Source of the DNA: Fratercula arctica
Taxonomy: Eukaryota; Chordata; Aves; Charadriiformes; Alcidae
Reading direction: 5' to 3'
DNA: 64,000 nt
NCBI GenBank assembly: GCA_947846985.1
Contig: CANTUZ010000025.1
Span: forward strand, 7,996,100 to 8,060,099
Positions 1-11,611 of the stretch are shown here, piece by piece. Position 1 is the first letter of the stretch; each line of letters opens with the position of its first letter. The translations under genes and the position numbers were made by a program. The notes below the pieces were generated by a model that was not told the DNA's origin, ran no database searches, and saw only the letters and a list, made by a program, of their open reading frames with translations.

Positions 1-432
1 TCTTAAATAGTCGTTTAACCCTAAACAAGACCTGGAACATATTCAGCAGACATAACACTAGGAACATGCTGGTTTGAGCATCCCAAGGATATTCAAAATT
101 CTCAAAAGGTGTCATACCTGACCCGAAGGAGAAAAGGGGGGCAAAAGAGCTGGGGAAAGTGTCCCCTCCCCTGTTTCCCCCATAGACTGGGTGTAATTAT
201 TAATAAATTCTGAGAGACGGTGCCCAATGTACGGACAGGACAGCAATACCACATAAATGCCCCAAAGTAACTGTCTGAACAGTGATGTTATCATATCATA
301 AGTTGATATCACGCAGGACAGCAAAATGATAATCCTGATCCCTCTTCCAGACATGATAAACAGCATTGCAGGGAGTACATAAACCATATAGGAATTTATA
401 TAACACAGCCATGAGAACAAACTAAGCAACAT
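1..432 (-). pseudogene. ERVL gag, N-terminal fragment, frameshifted
   Basis: Starts at ATG 432-430 (MLLSLFSWLC...) and encodes the hydrophobic N-terminal region seen in the intact gag at 42734, with several membrane-like segments in the first 70 codons. A run of extra C near 163-170 shifts the frame after about residue 88, and the open frame stops at 112. The remaining bases to 1 still match gag in a shifted frame. It cannot make full Gag. Confidence 0.8.
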
Positions 433-522
433 GGTGGCCAGCAACTATTTGAGACTAAATGCACACAACAAATTTGTTTTTACAAGCTCTAGCTGGATTT
501 TGTCATTATCTCAACCCTTGTT

Positions 523-540
523 TCCCCACGTTGGGCACCA
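523..540 (-). other. retroviral primer binding site (tRNA-Lys type)
   Basis: The minus strand reads TGGTGCCCAACGTGGGGA, one transition away in its first half from TGGCGCCCAACGTGGGGC in the other copies, which complements the 3' end of tRNA-Lys(1,2). It lies 8 nt after the LTR end, the same unusual spacing as in the other copies. Confidence 0.75.
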
Positions 541-548
541 AAAAGGAC

Positions 549-920
549 TGTAGTGGTTTGACCTCAGATGGCAACGAAGAACCACGTGCCGCTCGTTCGA
601 GCTTCCCCAATATGGAAAGAATCGGAAGAAAAAAAGGCAAAACTCGTGGGTTGAGACAAAGGCAGTTTAAGAGAACAGCAAAGGGAACAAGAAAAACAAC
701 AACAATAACACGGACAAAGGAATATACAAACAGGATTACGGAACCACTGCTCACCGCAGCTCATCGACCTGACCCGGGATGCCCCAGCCTGCTCCAAGCA
801 GCGACTTCCTGCGCCCCTCCCCCGGCAGCTCAGAGTGGGCATGGCTCACATGGGATGGAATACCTGTGTCCCTGCCGGAGCCTGCGGAAAATTAACCTTA
901 TCCCTGCCGGAATCTGGACA
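549..920 (-). repeat. 5' LTR of outer-left ERVL fragment
   Basis: On the minus strand it starts TGTCCAGATTCC at 920 and ends CCACTACA at 549, with TG...CA ends and about 372 bp. The 347-bp LTR of the provirus at 42265-42611 aligns along its length. A short segment near 870-905 is duplicated here relative to that copy, which explains the greater length. Unique DNA begins at 921. Confidence 0.82.
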
Positions 921-1772
921 CCATGGTCTGCTGTGATTCTAGACAACAACTGTTCCTTATTTTACAGAGCAAAATTCTCTTTTTTTACTGAGCTGCGTTT
1001 GACCTGGTTTTAATCAACTAGATAAAAGAGGATAATTATAAATGCAGTAGGTGAAGATTCCACATTATCATTTCATGTGTCTTGGCCTCCTACTTTTCAT
1101 ATTGGTGTATAGCTGTGCAGTTGATTGTGGCTTTTGCTTTTGGATAGTATTCTTGGTGTCTAGACATCACCTATCATGAGCAGGAGTCACTGTCTCTCTT
1201 CATGTGTAGCTGGTACACAGACTGTCACTCACACCAGATTCACTTATCCTTTTAACATTCTTTTTCAGCATGTGAGCAGCACTTTATTTTCAAATAGCTC
1301 AACTGTTATTTCCTCTCAGCTTTCTTAAACAAATCAAGCTCTGGCAATAGGGAGAGTATCAAAGACAAATGCACTTGATGATGTCAGACATATAACCAAC
1401 ACACTCATTTCTGTGCCTGGAAATCTTGTAAGGGTGATCTGTTCAGAAAAAAAAAAAAAGTATATTAAGGCTTGTGGGAGTCTCCTCTGTCTTTTGGGAA
1501 AGATGGGAGTCTTTCCGTTGGTATGCCTTCGCATTGCTGGATGCAGTATACTGTAGACATAATGAAGATGTTTAAAATAGCAGTTTCTGTTGCAGGCTAG
1601 TACACCAGTATGATGCTCTGAACAAACCACAAACATCCTTGAGATTATCCTACAGTGTGGATGGTGACGCAGATAGCTTGCCCGCCATTCAAAGCTAGCT
1701 AGCTTAAAGCTTGCAAGAAGGTTTCTGCACAACACTGCAACAATGCAAAAGAATAATGGAATAATTTACATT
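921..1772. other. AT-rich non-coding DNA, no recognisable feature
   Basis: Low-complexity AT-rich sequence with an A13 run near 1447. I see no repeat family or supported exon. Confidence 0.5.
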
Positions 1773-1967
1773 TGAAGGGACTCCAGGTCATTTCATCCTG
1801 TCCCCTTCTAAAAGTAGGGCCAACTTTTATAGTTAGATCAAGTTGCTCAGGGCCTTGTCCAGTCAAGGTTTGAATATCTCCAGGGATGGGGATCCCAGAG
1901 CTTCTCTATGCAACCATTCCCATACTTCACTGGCCTCATCATGAAGAATTTCTTCCTTATAACTAGG
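1773..1967 (-). mobile_element. CR1 LINE 3' fragment, old
   Basis: Read on the minus strand this is the end of a CR1: the 'aggaagaaattcttcatga' region, the 'tccctggagatattcaaac' region, the 'caaggccctgagcaactt' region and the start of the 3' UTR. It is heavily mutated and lacks an intact ATTCTATG tail, so the insertion is ancient. Confidence 0.75.
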
Positions 1968-2325
1968 TGGTGGTGAGGGGGGCAAAATCGTACATACTAA
2001 TCTAGATGTGGCTTCACAAGCAGAGGGTAATAATTAATGCAGATAAAACTCTTGCTAATGCACCCCAGGATGTGGTTATCCTTCATCACCACAGGGTACA
2101 CTATAGCAGCATAAATTAAAATGATGTCCCTTTGCCATAATACTGGCATTGGTATAGAGGCCCTGATTTTTCTGGTAGCAAACATTTCCCATTATTTCTT
2201 AGAAAGATGTTACTGTGCATGATTTTTGGAGTGTAATAATCCATGAAAAATATTTTGAGACACATAATACTGAATGCCTATAAAGGGCATAAAGCTGAGT
2301 GTCCCACTGAGCTATCAAGTATTAT
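1968..2325. other. unassigned AT-rich DNA
   Basis: Short unique stretch between two CR1 fragments, with nothing recognisable. Confidence 0.4.
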
Positions 2326-2728
2326 GTTGGGGTTGGGGTTGTTCAGCCTAGAGAAGAGAAGGCTCTGGGGAGACCTTATAGCAGCCTTCCAGTACCTAAA
2401 GGGGGCCTACAAGAAAGCTAGAGAGGGACTTTTTACAAGGGCATGTAGTGAAAGGACGAGGGGTAATGGCTTCAAACTGGAAGAGGGTAGATTTAGATTA
2501 GATATTAGGAAGAAATTCTTTACTATGAGGGTGGTGAGGCACTGGAACAGGTTGCCCAGGGAAGCTGTGGATGTCCCATCCCTGGAAGTGTTCAAGGCCA
2601 GGCTGGATGGGGCTTTGAGCAACCTGGCCTAGTGGGAGGTGTCCCTGCCCATGGCAGGGGGGGTTGGAACTGGATGATCTTTAAGGTCCCTTCTAACCTG
2701 AACCATTCCGTGATTCTATGATTCTATG
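2326..2728 (+). mobile_element. CR1 LINE 3' end
   Basis: A 5'-truncated CR1 carrying the last roughly 95 codons of ORF2 ([23 protein letters not shown] ... [24 protein letters not shown], in pieces) and the 3' UTR ending in ATTCYRTG repeats at 2710-2728. The coding part is still open (frame 2243-2632), so this is a fairly young copy, but it holds no catalytic domain. Confidence 0.93.
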
Positions 2729-5071
2729 TAGGGGCTCAAGTGCCAGTTAATAAAGATGTCCTCCACAAGTGGCTTCACCTCAGTTGTGAGAGGCAGGAAA
2801 TCACATAAAATTATTACAGATCTACATATATGCATATATTGACTAGCTTAGGTCCCAATACACCCCACTGTAATTCAAACGAGGTGAATGGAATTGCATT
2901 CGATGTGAATTTGGCTCAGAATTTGTCAGTCTAGAGGTTTGTTTGATTTTAAATAATGTCTTGACTACATTGATAAATAAATAAACATTTCACCAGAAAA
3001 TGTATATCCTCCTAAGATTCCATGTATCCAGAGATATCTAAAACTTGAATTTAAGTAGAATATACATGATTAGCCTTGGCAAATATTGTCATGTTAATTA
3101 CCATGGAAAAACTCATATGGATGTGTTTCTCAGTACCATAAATAAAAAAAATCACATTGTGTCCTCTTTGTAGGTGTATACCTACCTTATAGAACCTTAC
3201 AGAGGTTATAAAAGCATACATCCATCTTTAAAGAGAAAAAACTATACTTTCTATATGTACCTTTTTATCCTTTTGTAGTTGTTTATTATGTCTAGAAGGA
3301 CTAAAGTTGAAAATGGCTAAAGGAAAAATTACTTTTAAAAGAATTAAAAGCCTTTTCCCATATATTTTATGCATTGCCCACCATTTCATATGTAGCTGCT
3401 CTCACGGATTTCCCCACGTATCTTGTCACTTAGAAGGATTGTGCACTCGCACAGATATGAAGTAAAAATAGGAGCAAGGAAAGCATAAAACAACAAAGCT
3501 ACATACATTGTGGTAGTAATGTCACAAAATCTGGTATGGAGATCGGTGGTATATCTGCAGTCACTTTCAAACACTTTTTAAAACAGAACATTTTTCTAGT
3601 TGATGGCATCCCTTTAGTTCCATTTATTATTGTGATCTCATCTGGCCTCAGAATTTATGAAGCATTGCTCCTATCAGTTGCATAATTTGACTATTTACAT
3701 GTAAAATTCACAACAAAGTTTTTCCTTATAGCATAACCTCTATATGGACTGAGTAATCAGAAGAATTTTTTTGTAGTATTCCAGTTATTTTTTAAATGGT
3801 AGGATACGCAATGTAAAGGAGGAATGATATTTGGTTTTGTACATGTATATATGTCCTTCTTGTGTAAAGAACAGAAAAATATCAAACCAAATCACACTCT
3901 GACTTAAAAAATATACATCTCCTGTAAGTGTACAACATCCAGATTTCTAAATGAGTTGAGGTCACTACATTTGCATATTAAGAGGACAGGCTCTTGAGGC
4001 CAGCTCAAGAGTCACCCATGTCAGGGCGCCTTCTGTTGTATCAAAGGTTTATCAATCACTTTAGAAAATATTAGTGTACTTTGATTTGTGAAAATTCAGG
4101 AAATCTTTCTCAAATCCCTGTCTGGGACTGAAATTCATAAAACCTTTGAGTATTTGGCTTGCCCTCTTCCCTAGGAAGACTAAATTGCCACCTGTGTGAT
4201 GTTCACTCTCCCTCATAGCATGACAAACTTTCTATGACTTCACGATAACTTATAAATGCTAAGTATCATATACACAGTACTTTGATAATCTTACCATTTC
4301 AGATATGGTGAGGATTTTTGTAGAGATCACAAATCACATTTTAGTAATACAGATTACCAACTTGGCACCTGGTGTTGTTTCTGTTCTACCTTCACTCCTT
4401 CCTTCTCAGTTTTAAATTTTCAGATTCATTCCAGCTATAGCTTCATGGCAGAAAACTACCAAAAGGCACAGGATTAATTTAATTAATTTTTCTTTTCAGT
4501 ATTTAGTAAGTGGTTATCCTTCATGTGTTCTTGGAGCACAATATAGAAGATTCCTTGCTATGACCAGCTGCACAAAATGATTAAGTAGAATGACACTCTG
4601 GATAGGGAAACTGTTTCTTCCTGGGGAATTAGATATTTCTGAGAAGAACAAATTTTCACTGGAGAAAATGCTTGCTAATTTCTGTATTTATAGTAACAAA
4701 TGAGTATGGTGACTCCCTGCTCTATAGTCCAAAGGAAGCAAAGCTATTTTCCAGTATTTGAGAACCAACTTATTTCAATGTTGGTGATGTGACTTCTCTC
4801 TAAAGTAAATGTTGCTTGTAGAAATCACTGAAGAGTCATTTTATTGTGTATATTTGCTGAAATATGAGTAACTCAACGGTATGACCTGAAATGTGCTTAA
4901 CATCCTACTTGGCGCTTTAAGGGATGTGTGTTATTCTGGTAGGGATAGGAAGAAAATGTTTACTAAATGTTCTAGAATTTCCTAGTGCTTGATCCACGTA
5001 CAGTCTTTCAGAATAGAACTGCACTGTCCACCCAGTCAAGAAAGACACTGACAGTTTAGCAGGTGGTTGGG
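2729..5071. other. AT-rich non-coding DNA
   Basis: About 2.3 kb of unique AT-rich sequence with no CR1, LTR, exon or tandem array that I can recognise. Probably intron or 5' flank of SV2C. Confidence 0.5.
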
Positions 5072-5440
5072 ACCCATGATGCACAAAGAGAGGCTGTGGG
5101 TTTGCTCAGCTGGGAAGAGAAAGCCAAGGGAAGCAGGAGGATCTAATTGCTGTCTTCCATCATCTAATGAGTGATTAGAAAGAAGATGGAGTCAGAAAAG
5201 AGAATGGAAATTTGAACAAGATATAAGGAAGAAATTCTTCACTGTGCGGGTGGTGAAGCACTAGAGCAGGTGCAGAGAGAAGCTGTGGCATCTCCATCCT
5301 TGGAGATATTCTAAACTCACCTGGACGTGGCCCTGAGCAACCTGATTTAATTTTGAAGCTAGCCTGGTTTTCAACAGTAGGCTGGAGCAGAAGACCTCCA
5401 GAAGTCCCTTCACACCTTCATTATTCTATAAATCTACTGA
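5072..5440 (+). mobile_element. CR1 LINE 3' fragment, old
   Basis: Degenerate CR1 with gaps. Recognisable pieces are the 'ttgctcagctgggaagagaaa' region, 'gatataaggaagaaattctt' (5220-5239), the 'gtggtgaagcact' region and the 'agaagtcccttcacacc' tail. Frames are broken throughout. Confidence 0.75.
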
Positions 5441-5627
5441 TATGAGGGAGTACCGGTATAAAGACCATATATTACTGAAAGTTAATAAATCATGGTATTC
5501 AGTCTCCCTCTCCTGTGAGCCCTTCTACTCACGTCAGAATAGTATCTGGTCAAGATCAAGGCCTCTTTTTACAATTGCTTACAATTTCAGAAGATGTACA
5601 CCTAGGAGTGAAGAATTTATGATCTGA

Positions 5628-5702
5628 GCAGGGCAGGGGGGGTTGGAACCAGATGATCTTTAAGGTCCCTTCCAACCCAAACCATTCTATGATTCTATGA
5701 TA
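5628..5702 (+). mobile_element. CR1 3' tail fragment
   Basis: Only the last 75 bp of a CR1 3' UTR: 'ggttggaaccagatgatctt', 'aaggtcccttccaacccaaa' and two ATTCTATG units. Much fresher than the old CR1 at 5072-5440, so a separate, strongly 5'-truncated insertion. Confidence 0.85.
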
Positions 5703-8657
5703 TGAATAGGAATATGGTGTTTAGTTTAGTGAAAGTAAGCAGGCTTGTTGGGTAAGACAGTTGCCACAAACAAGAGTATACGGCTAGACTGTGCTTTAGC
5801 TCCTTTATACTACTCAGGTAGTCATTAATCCTCACTCTTTCAGACTTTCCAGTTGTTTGCTTCTAGTGAATTAAATGGGCTATGGGTTGTAAATAATTCC
5901 TCTTTGTACTTATCACCCTTAAGGCAGGGATTTCAGTTCGCTGAGAAAGCAAAGCTCTTTAAAAGAATAGTGTTCAAACTAGGTATGCTGCTTGGAAATT
6001 TATGCAAGATAAAGAGAAATTTCTGGTTTCATACTCAGTACATCTTTCTGTCTGCCCAGATAGAAATTTGACTTGGTTTATGTCCAGTTTTTTTGCTGGC
6101 AGAGTTATGCTGTTAATGAGTTTGAACAGGTGTAATTCCTTATTGACATACTTGATCTATCATAAACTAGTAACACCACAGTGTAAGCTCAGTTGCTTTT
6201 TAGAGTCTGCTGAATTCATGAGATAAGTGTACTGTAGGAGTGCAAAGCACTGTTTTGCCAGTGTTGGCATTTAGACTTGACTTTAATTCAGTATTCCTGA
6301 ACTGCTGTCTTCCCTCCATAGACATACCCTACAATAAAATTGAATTTGACAATATCAATACAACTAAAAATCCTTAAAAGAGGGCTGTAATCACTGAAAA
6401 AAGCAGTAATCTAAGAATCAGAGCAATTCAGAGTTTAGGTTAAATATGGTGCATGCACACTCTAAAATAATCTATAATGGTCAAAATCTAGGAACACTTT
6501 GTAATCATTAAGCCTCAGAAGAGTACCTGTTAGGAGTTCATGAAGTTCTTGAAAGTATTTGTAGAAGGCTACAGCAAACCCAGTGATTTTTTTTATGCAT
6601 TGTATGTTCAATAACAGATAGTAGATACTGTAGTCCACACACAGGTAACAGTAAGGATCAGATGTCTAATTCAGTACACAAGCATTAACTTGTACAGAGC
6701 ACCTTGAAAACTGAAAAGCTGTAATTAGAGAAACTGCCTTAGTATAAAAGATTCACCAAGATGACCTGCTTAGAAGGATCGTCATGTACCTAAAATCAGG
6801 CTACAGTTTTCAGTCTTAAATATACATCCTGGCTTTTTTAAGGCTGCATTTCTCTTCCAGTAAACGCTTCAGTTTGCATTGGATAGTTGAATCGTGCCAT
6901 CACATCTGATTTCCTTGAAAAACATTCAGAGTGTATGAAATTAATCTAGAGGAAGGGACGAAACATAAAGACATTAATCACTATGGGTGAATTTCTGTAG
7001 TCGTCATAAAAAAAGAGCTAGGGAAATATTACCTGCATGTTTATGTGGTTTGGGGGTTTTTTTAGTTTTTTTTTTTTTCTATTATCAGAAGTACACCATG
7101 TCCTTAGTTTATCTGATGCATTCTTTCTATCCCTCAAAACAGTATCAGTCTTAAATTTTATGTCTGGAATATGCTTCTGGGGACAGTATTTACAAATGAA
7201 TGAGTAAAGGGCAGCTTCTCAAAACACTACCCTGGTCTTCTCCCATGGAGCTTGGGGGACAGTTCACAGTACTTTAGCAAGGGGAATAGGATTTGCTTCA
7301 GAAATTTCAAGACATTTATTCTTACTCCTGCATTACATCTCCCTGCCTCCTTAGTTGTGCTACTGCAGCTTTTTCTGAGGTTATGCTGGAAAATAGATCT
7401 TTAAAATGGTCATGGTTAAAAATAACCTTTTCCCCAAGCTGGAAGCAGGCGGTGTTTTCTTGGAAGCACTGTTACAGAAATTTTAGCCTCCTTTTTCCCA
7501 AAGGTGAGACTTCTGCAATCCTGTTGCAGTGACCAGATTCACCCCCCCCCACCCTTAACTTTAGACACATAAGTAATGTTGCAGTTTTGTAATTTATTTC
7601 AGCTGTTCTAACTATGGACTGCTACATTTCTTCCCTCCTTCCGCTTGTATGCTGCTGCCATTTCTTTCTACTACCCCTAGTGATTGTGCAGATGTGTAAT
7701 GAGCCAAGTTGCTTTGCTGATATGCCTGAAAACTGCCCATAAAAAAAGGGAGTAGTTAGTGTTCAGTCAAATAAGCAAGATGCTCTTGACTCGTATCAGC
7801 ATTTGTGATCCTGGGGTTACATAAAGGAAGAGATGAAAAGGTACAGCAGGGGAGCAGGAAGGGGGACTGGGATAAAACGTCTTGGTGCTTTCATGCAGTT
7901 AGATTGGTGTGAACTCACACTGGACTAACATTCTAGGGTGTATTAGCTGAGGATATACAATTGCTCCAGGCTGCCTCTACTGTCACTATGGACAGGGGAG
8001 AGAGGGATGTGTCTGTCCATGATTTAGGTATTAGAAATCTCCAGAGTGTGAAAGTGCCACCACTTCAATCCACCCACCTCCCTGTGCTGGTTTTTTTTTT
8101 GTTGTTTTGTTTTTTTAGGGTGGGTGTACACATTGCTAAGACCCAGTGTGAATGCACTGTGAATTCATTGGCCAAGTTGAGTTAGCTTTGAAAAACTGGT
8201 ACAGATCTCAGGAATATTAACTCCCTACAAGATTTATGTATGTGGAAGACTGGACAGAGGACAGAGATTTAACATTAACTCATTGAGAGAAAAGCTAATA
8301 TTTGTAACCTTTTATTACATAGCAGGGAGTTCAAATGAGGAAGGACACTGGAGACAGTGAATATGATGTATGGTGCATGGAATTGCTTGTTTTATTTCTG
8401 AATAAAACCCAGTATCCATTGAAAGACTGGAGTGTAATAAATTTCATTCTGAAAACATGTAGAGATATTAGATTTCTCATTATAGTATTTTCCTTGTAAT
8501 GTGGGATATTTGCATCTCTGAAGAAAATCCATGTTTGTATATTTGGAGCCCTGAATTATGGTGTCCAGTGCTTAAATTAAGATTGGTATGGTATTGTATC
8601 AGTGTGAAGAAACAAATAAGGAGCAAAGTATAAACTTTTTTCTCTTATATTTTGCAG
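5703..8657. other. Probable SV2C intron upstream of first coding exon
   Basis: Unique AT-rich sequence running into the splice acceptor at 8656-8657. It contains T runs near 7052-7078 and 8091-8116, a C-rich run near 7542-7551, and no open frame I would support. Calling it intron rests on the acceptor and on SV2 genes having a non-coding first exon. Confidence 0.6.
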
Positions 8658-9361
8658 GTCACATATTACAGCTTCACATGTTCTTGGGCTTTTTCTATTG
8701 ATGTCCAACATGCAATAGATATTGAAAATGGTATTTGGCAGGTCCCTCTGCAGCAGAATGGCAATTTTTCTTTGATACAAAATGGAGGAAACATACAAAC
8801 GTAGGACTTCATTAGTGAAAGGGGCAAAAGATATTGCCAAGGAGGTGAAGAGGCAAGCATTGAAAAAAGTGAATAAAGCTGTTGACAAAGCTCAGGATGG
8901 CTACACGCAGAGGTCCTACAACCAATTCCAGGATGAGGAAGATGATGATGATTACTATGTCCAAGGAGAAAATTATGGTATAGAAGCTAATGATGATGAA
9001 GAATCAAGTGAAGCAACTGAAGGACATGATGAAGATGATGAAATTTATGAAGGAGAGTATCAGGGAATCCCCAACATGGGGCAGGGCAAGGATGGCATGG
9101 TGGTCCTTGGGCAGCCTACACATGATGAATATAAGGATCATCACGAATTGGAAACAGAAAGGAAAGTTGATGAAGAAGAGTTAGCTCAGCAGTACGAACT
9201 GATAATACAAGAATGTGGCCATGGTCGTTTCCAGTGGGCCCTCTTCTTTGTGTTGGGAATGGCTCTAATGGCTGATGGGGTTGAAGTTTTTGTAGTTGGA
9301 TTTGTGTTGCCCAGTGCTGAAATAGATATGTGTATACCCACTTCTGGATCAGGATGGCTTG
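8658..9361 (+). other. SV2C: SV2C exon carrying the start codon (5' UTR 8658-8781, CDS 8782-9361)
   Basis: A pyrimidine-rich acceptor (tctcttatattttgcag, AG at 8656-8657) precedes the exon, and a consensus donor follows it (cttg|gtgagt, GT at 9362-9363). The 5' UTR part is 124 nt and one or more non-coding exons must lie upstream. The exon ends in phase 1, one base into a codon. Confidence 0.85.
8782..9361 (+). CDS. SV2C: Synaptic vesicle glycoprotein 2C, N-terminal coding exon (partial)
   Basis: SV2C is a 12-pass synaptic-vesicle membrane glycoprotein of the major facilitator fold that modulates calcium-triggered release and binds synaptotagmin. This exon gives 193 codons plus one base. Seen here: a basic start with MEETYKRRTSLVKGAKDIAK, a strongly acidic cytosolic stretch at about residues 50-93 (DEEDDDDYY and GHDEDDEIYEGEYQGIP), the segment EEELAQQYELIIQECGHGRF at 131-150, and the first membrane helix at about 152-176 (ALFFVLGMALMADGVEVFVV). 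The CGHGRFQWALF segment is shared by SV2 paralogs, while the acidic block and start best fit SV2C rather than SV2A or SV2B. The frame stays open 8 bases past the donor before TAA, so splicing is required. No downstream SV2C exon was found up to 64000. Confidence 0.9.
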
Positions 9362-11175
9362 GTGAGTAAAGTCTTTGCTCTGTCCTCGTGCTGTTACAAG
9401 TGTTGCTTATAATATGCCTAAATATGAATTTGTTAACACTAATGCTTATATAAAAATATTTTTATTGAATATAAATAAGCAAGCAACAAAGTACATTAAT
9501 AGCTATTAGGGATTTAATGAAGTTCATAATTTTCTTTTTAGATAATTTTCTTTTTCAGTCAGCACATACGTGGATCCATGCTGACCTCTTGGGCTCTGGC
9601 ACTGATGAGTCAGAACTGTACCTTCATGAGACGAGTTGTAGGCTCAGGCCTAAAGACATTGTTTTAGCTCTCTGCCTGCCTGCATCTTACCCCTTTGGTT
9701 TTACATGCAGCTCAGAACTGGACTGATTTTAGATTAATTCTCTGGGCTCTGATTTGGGTGTACTTTTCTACATAACTTTGTTTCTATGCCTTTGCATGCA
9801 GACTGTTCTTAAGTTTTATAGATTTATTTTTTTTGCTATAAAATTTAAATTGCAGCCTTTTCTTTCTTCAGCATCTCTACATCTGAAATAATGAAACATT
9901 CTTTACCCTAATCTGGGCAAAGCTAGCCTTTCTCAGCTATATCTGTTCAGAATGCCATGCCACTGCTGACCATCTCCTCACTGGTTCCCCATGGGACCTG
10001 TAAGTGCTCACCTTCATGTGCAAGACTCTTGACAGCTGCACTGCTGTCACCATTGCTAGCAGTGGGTACAGGCTGACTCCTGCTTCTGACTGCCCCATGA
10101 TGCCAGTCTTTGAGGCCCCAGTTGGCACACTTTTTCAGACAGATACCTCCATCCCTTTTTTGTACTTTATCTCCTCAGCACTAGAAAAAAAATCATACAA
10201 AGGTCCTAGGATTAAGTGATAATCATCTTTAAACCTTTTTTTGCATTCATGCCAACAAAACTGGACAACTGATTAGCCACTCATATGTTATGAATACCAT
10301 CCTTTCCAGAGGCCAATGTTTCTTCATTGCTTCATCATATTCTCCCCGGTCTGTTTGGAATCCATATATCATCCCCTATATAAAGTTTAGACTGAATGAT
10401 CTCTTGAGCATGAATAGCATGAACATGTTTTGTGTTACTTCTTAACACGTTGCTTAACACAATGGTATCAAGTCCTTGATAAGGGCTCACAGATAGTACA
10501 GTAACAAACCCAGAAATAATCTTTATATTTAAAAGATATTCTTAGTTGATTAGCCATACAGACAGTTTCTTCTATCTAAAAAACTCAAGTATCATGGTAA
10601 ATCACTGGACTGATAATGCAGGTATTGTGACTATGAAAAGCAACAAACAGCTTGCTTCAGAAATCTAAGGATTTTCTGAAACCCCACGTTTAGTGTCAAG
10701 TAATGCCATGATGTAATATTTTTCTCTGATACTATCAGAATATAATAATCACATTTTATATAATATTTGTATCAGAGGCATCAACTAGGCCTTTTGGTCT
10801 GAAGTAGTTTTCAGTTTGGGACAACAGGCATGTGCCTAGTACTTCTGCATTGACTGCCAATTTGCATGTTAGCTGGTTGGATGCAATGCTTTCTACATCG
10901 ACTCTATCTTAAAACCTACTGACTGTAATCTAACATAGTTCTAATCTACACAGTCTTTCCTCCTACATGGGAGGAAGTGCTCCCCAGAGGCTCAGTAATT
11001 GATGTGAAGTGCTTATAAACTCTGCTAAGAATACCAGATGATTACTGAAATTTTTTCCCTCATAGTTTAAAAAAGTACTGGCTTGCCAGATCTTTGCTAC
11101 TTAATTTCATTGTCTGTTTTTTGCACTGATCTTTTGCAACAACAAATGCCTTCCATGAAACTTATCAATGACAAA
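9362..11175. other. SV2C intron, non-coding
   Basis: Begins with the GTGAGT donor. Mostly unique AT-rich DNA. A more GC-rich patch at about 9940-10140 looks like decayed repeat, but I could not assign it to a family. Confidence 0.55.
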
Positions 11176-11605
11176 TACAAGTCCTTCACATGGGACAGAA
11201 TGACCTAAATCACAGGCTAGGCACTGACCTGCTAGATAGAAAAATAGCTCTGCAGAAGAGGATATAGGGCTCCTAGTAGAAAACAAGTTGAACACGGGTC
11301 AGTCAGCAGTGCCTTGCAGCAAAGAAGGCTAACTGCATTCTGAGCTGCATTAGCAAGCGTGGCCAGTAAGTAAAGGGAAGTGATTATTTTCCTTTCTCAA
11401 CACTAGTGAGGCCACATATGGGATTCGCTGTCCTTTTATAGAGCCACCTGGTAAAAGAGAAGAACAAATTAAGGCAAGTTCAGTAAAGGACCACTCAGGT
11501 GGTTAGAGGGCTGGAATACATGGCATATAAGAAAAAGCTAAAGGAACTGGGCTCATTTAGCTTGGATAAAAGAGGTCTAAGAGGGGATCTGACTGTAGTA
11601 TTTGT
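11176..11605 (+). mobile_element. CR1 LINE fragment, old
   Basis: Diverged CR1 ORF2 C-terminal region: 'aagtccttcacatgggaca', the 'gctgcattagcaagcgtggcc' block, 'ctagtgaggccacatatggg' and 'agaggtctaagaggggatct' follow in CR1 order. All frames are broken. It lies just outside the inverted repeat and abuts a younger CR1. Confidence 0.8.
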
Positions 11606-11611
11606 CTACAT

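Larger units (their letters stand above)
1..920 (-). mobile_element. ERVL-type endogenous retrovirus, outer-left fragment (5' LTR, PBS, start of gag)
   Basis: Bases 1-545 match the leader and gag start of the complete provirus at 42612-43160 in reverse orientation, and 549-920 match its LTR with many substitutions. The element runs off the left edge, so whether pol follows is unknown. It is clearly more diverged than the two palindrome copies: the PBS and LTR carry transitions, and gag has a short insertion near 160-170. It is therefore an older or separate insertion of the same family, oriented like the left palindrome provirus. Confidence 0.88.

Noticed and set aside
459..1013. 184-codon frame at the left edge
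   Set aside because: Antisense to an ERVL LTR and leader; mirrored equivalents in other copies are not conserved as a protein.
9937..10219. GC-richer patch as a possible extra exon
   Set aside because: Frames are short, lack convincing splice sites and resemble no SV2 sequence; more likely a decayed repeat.
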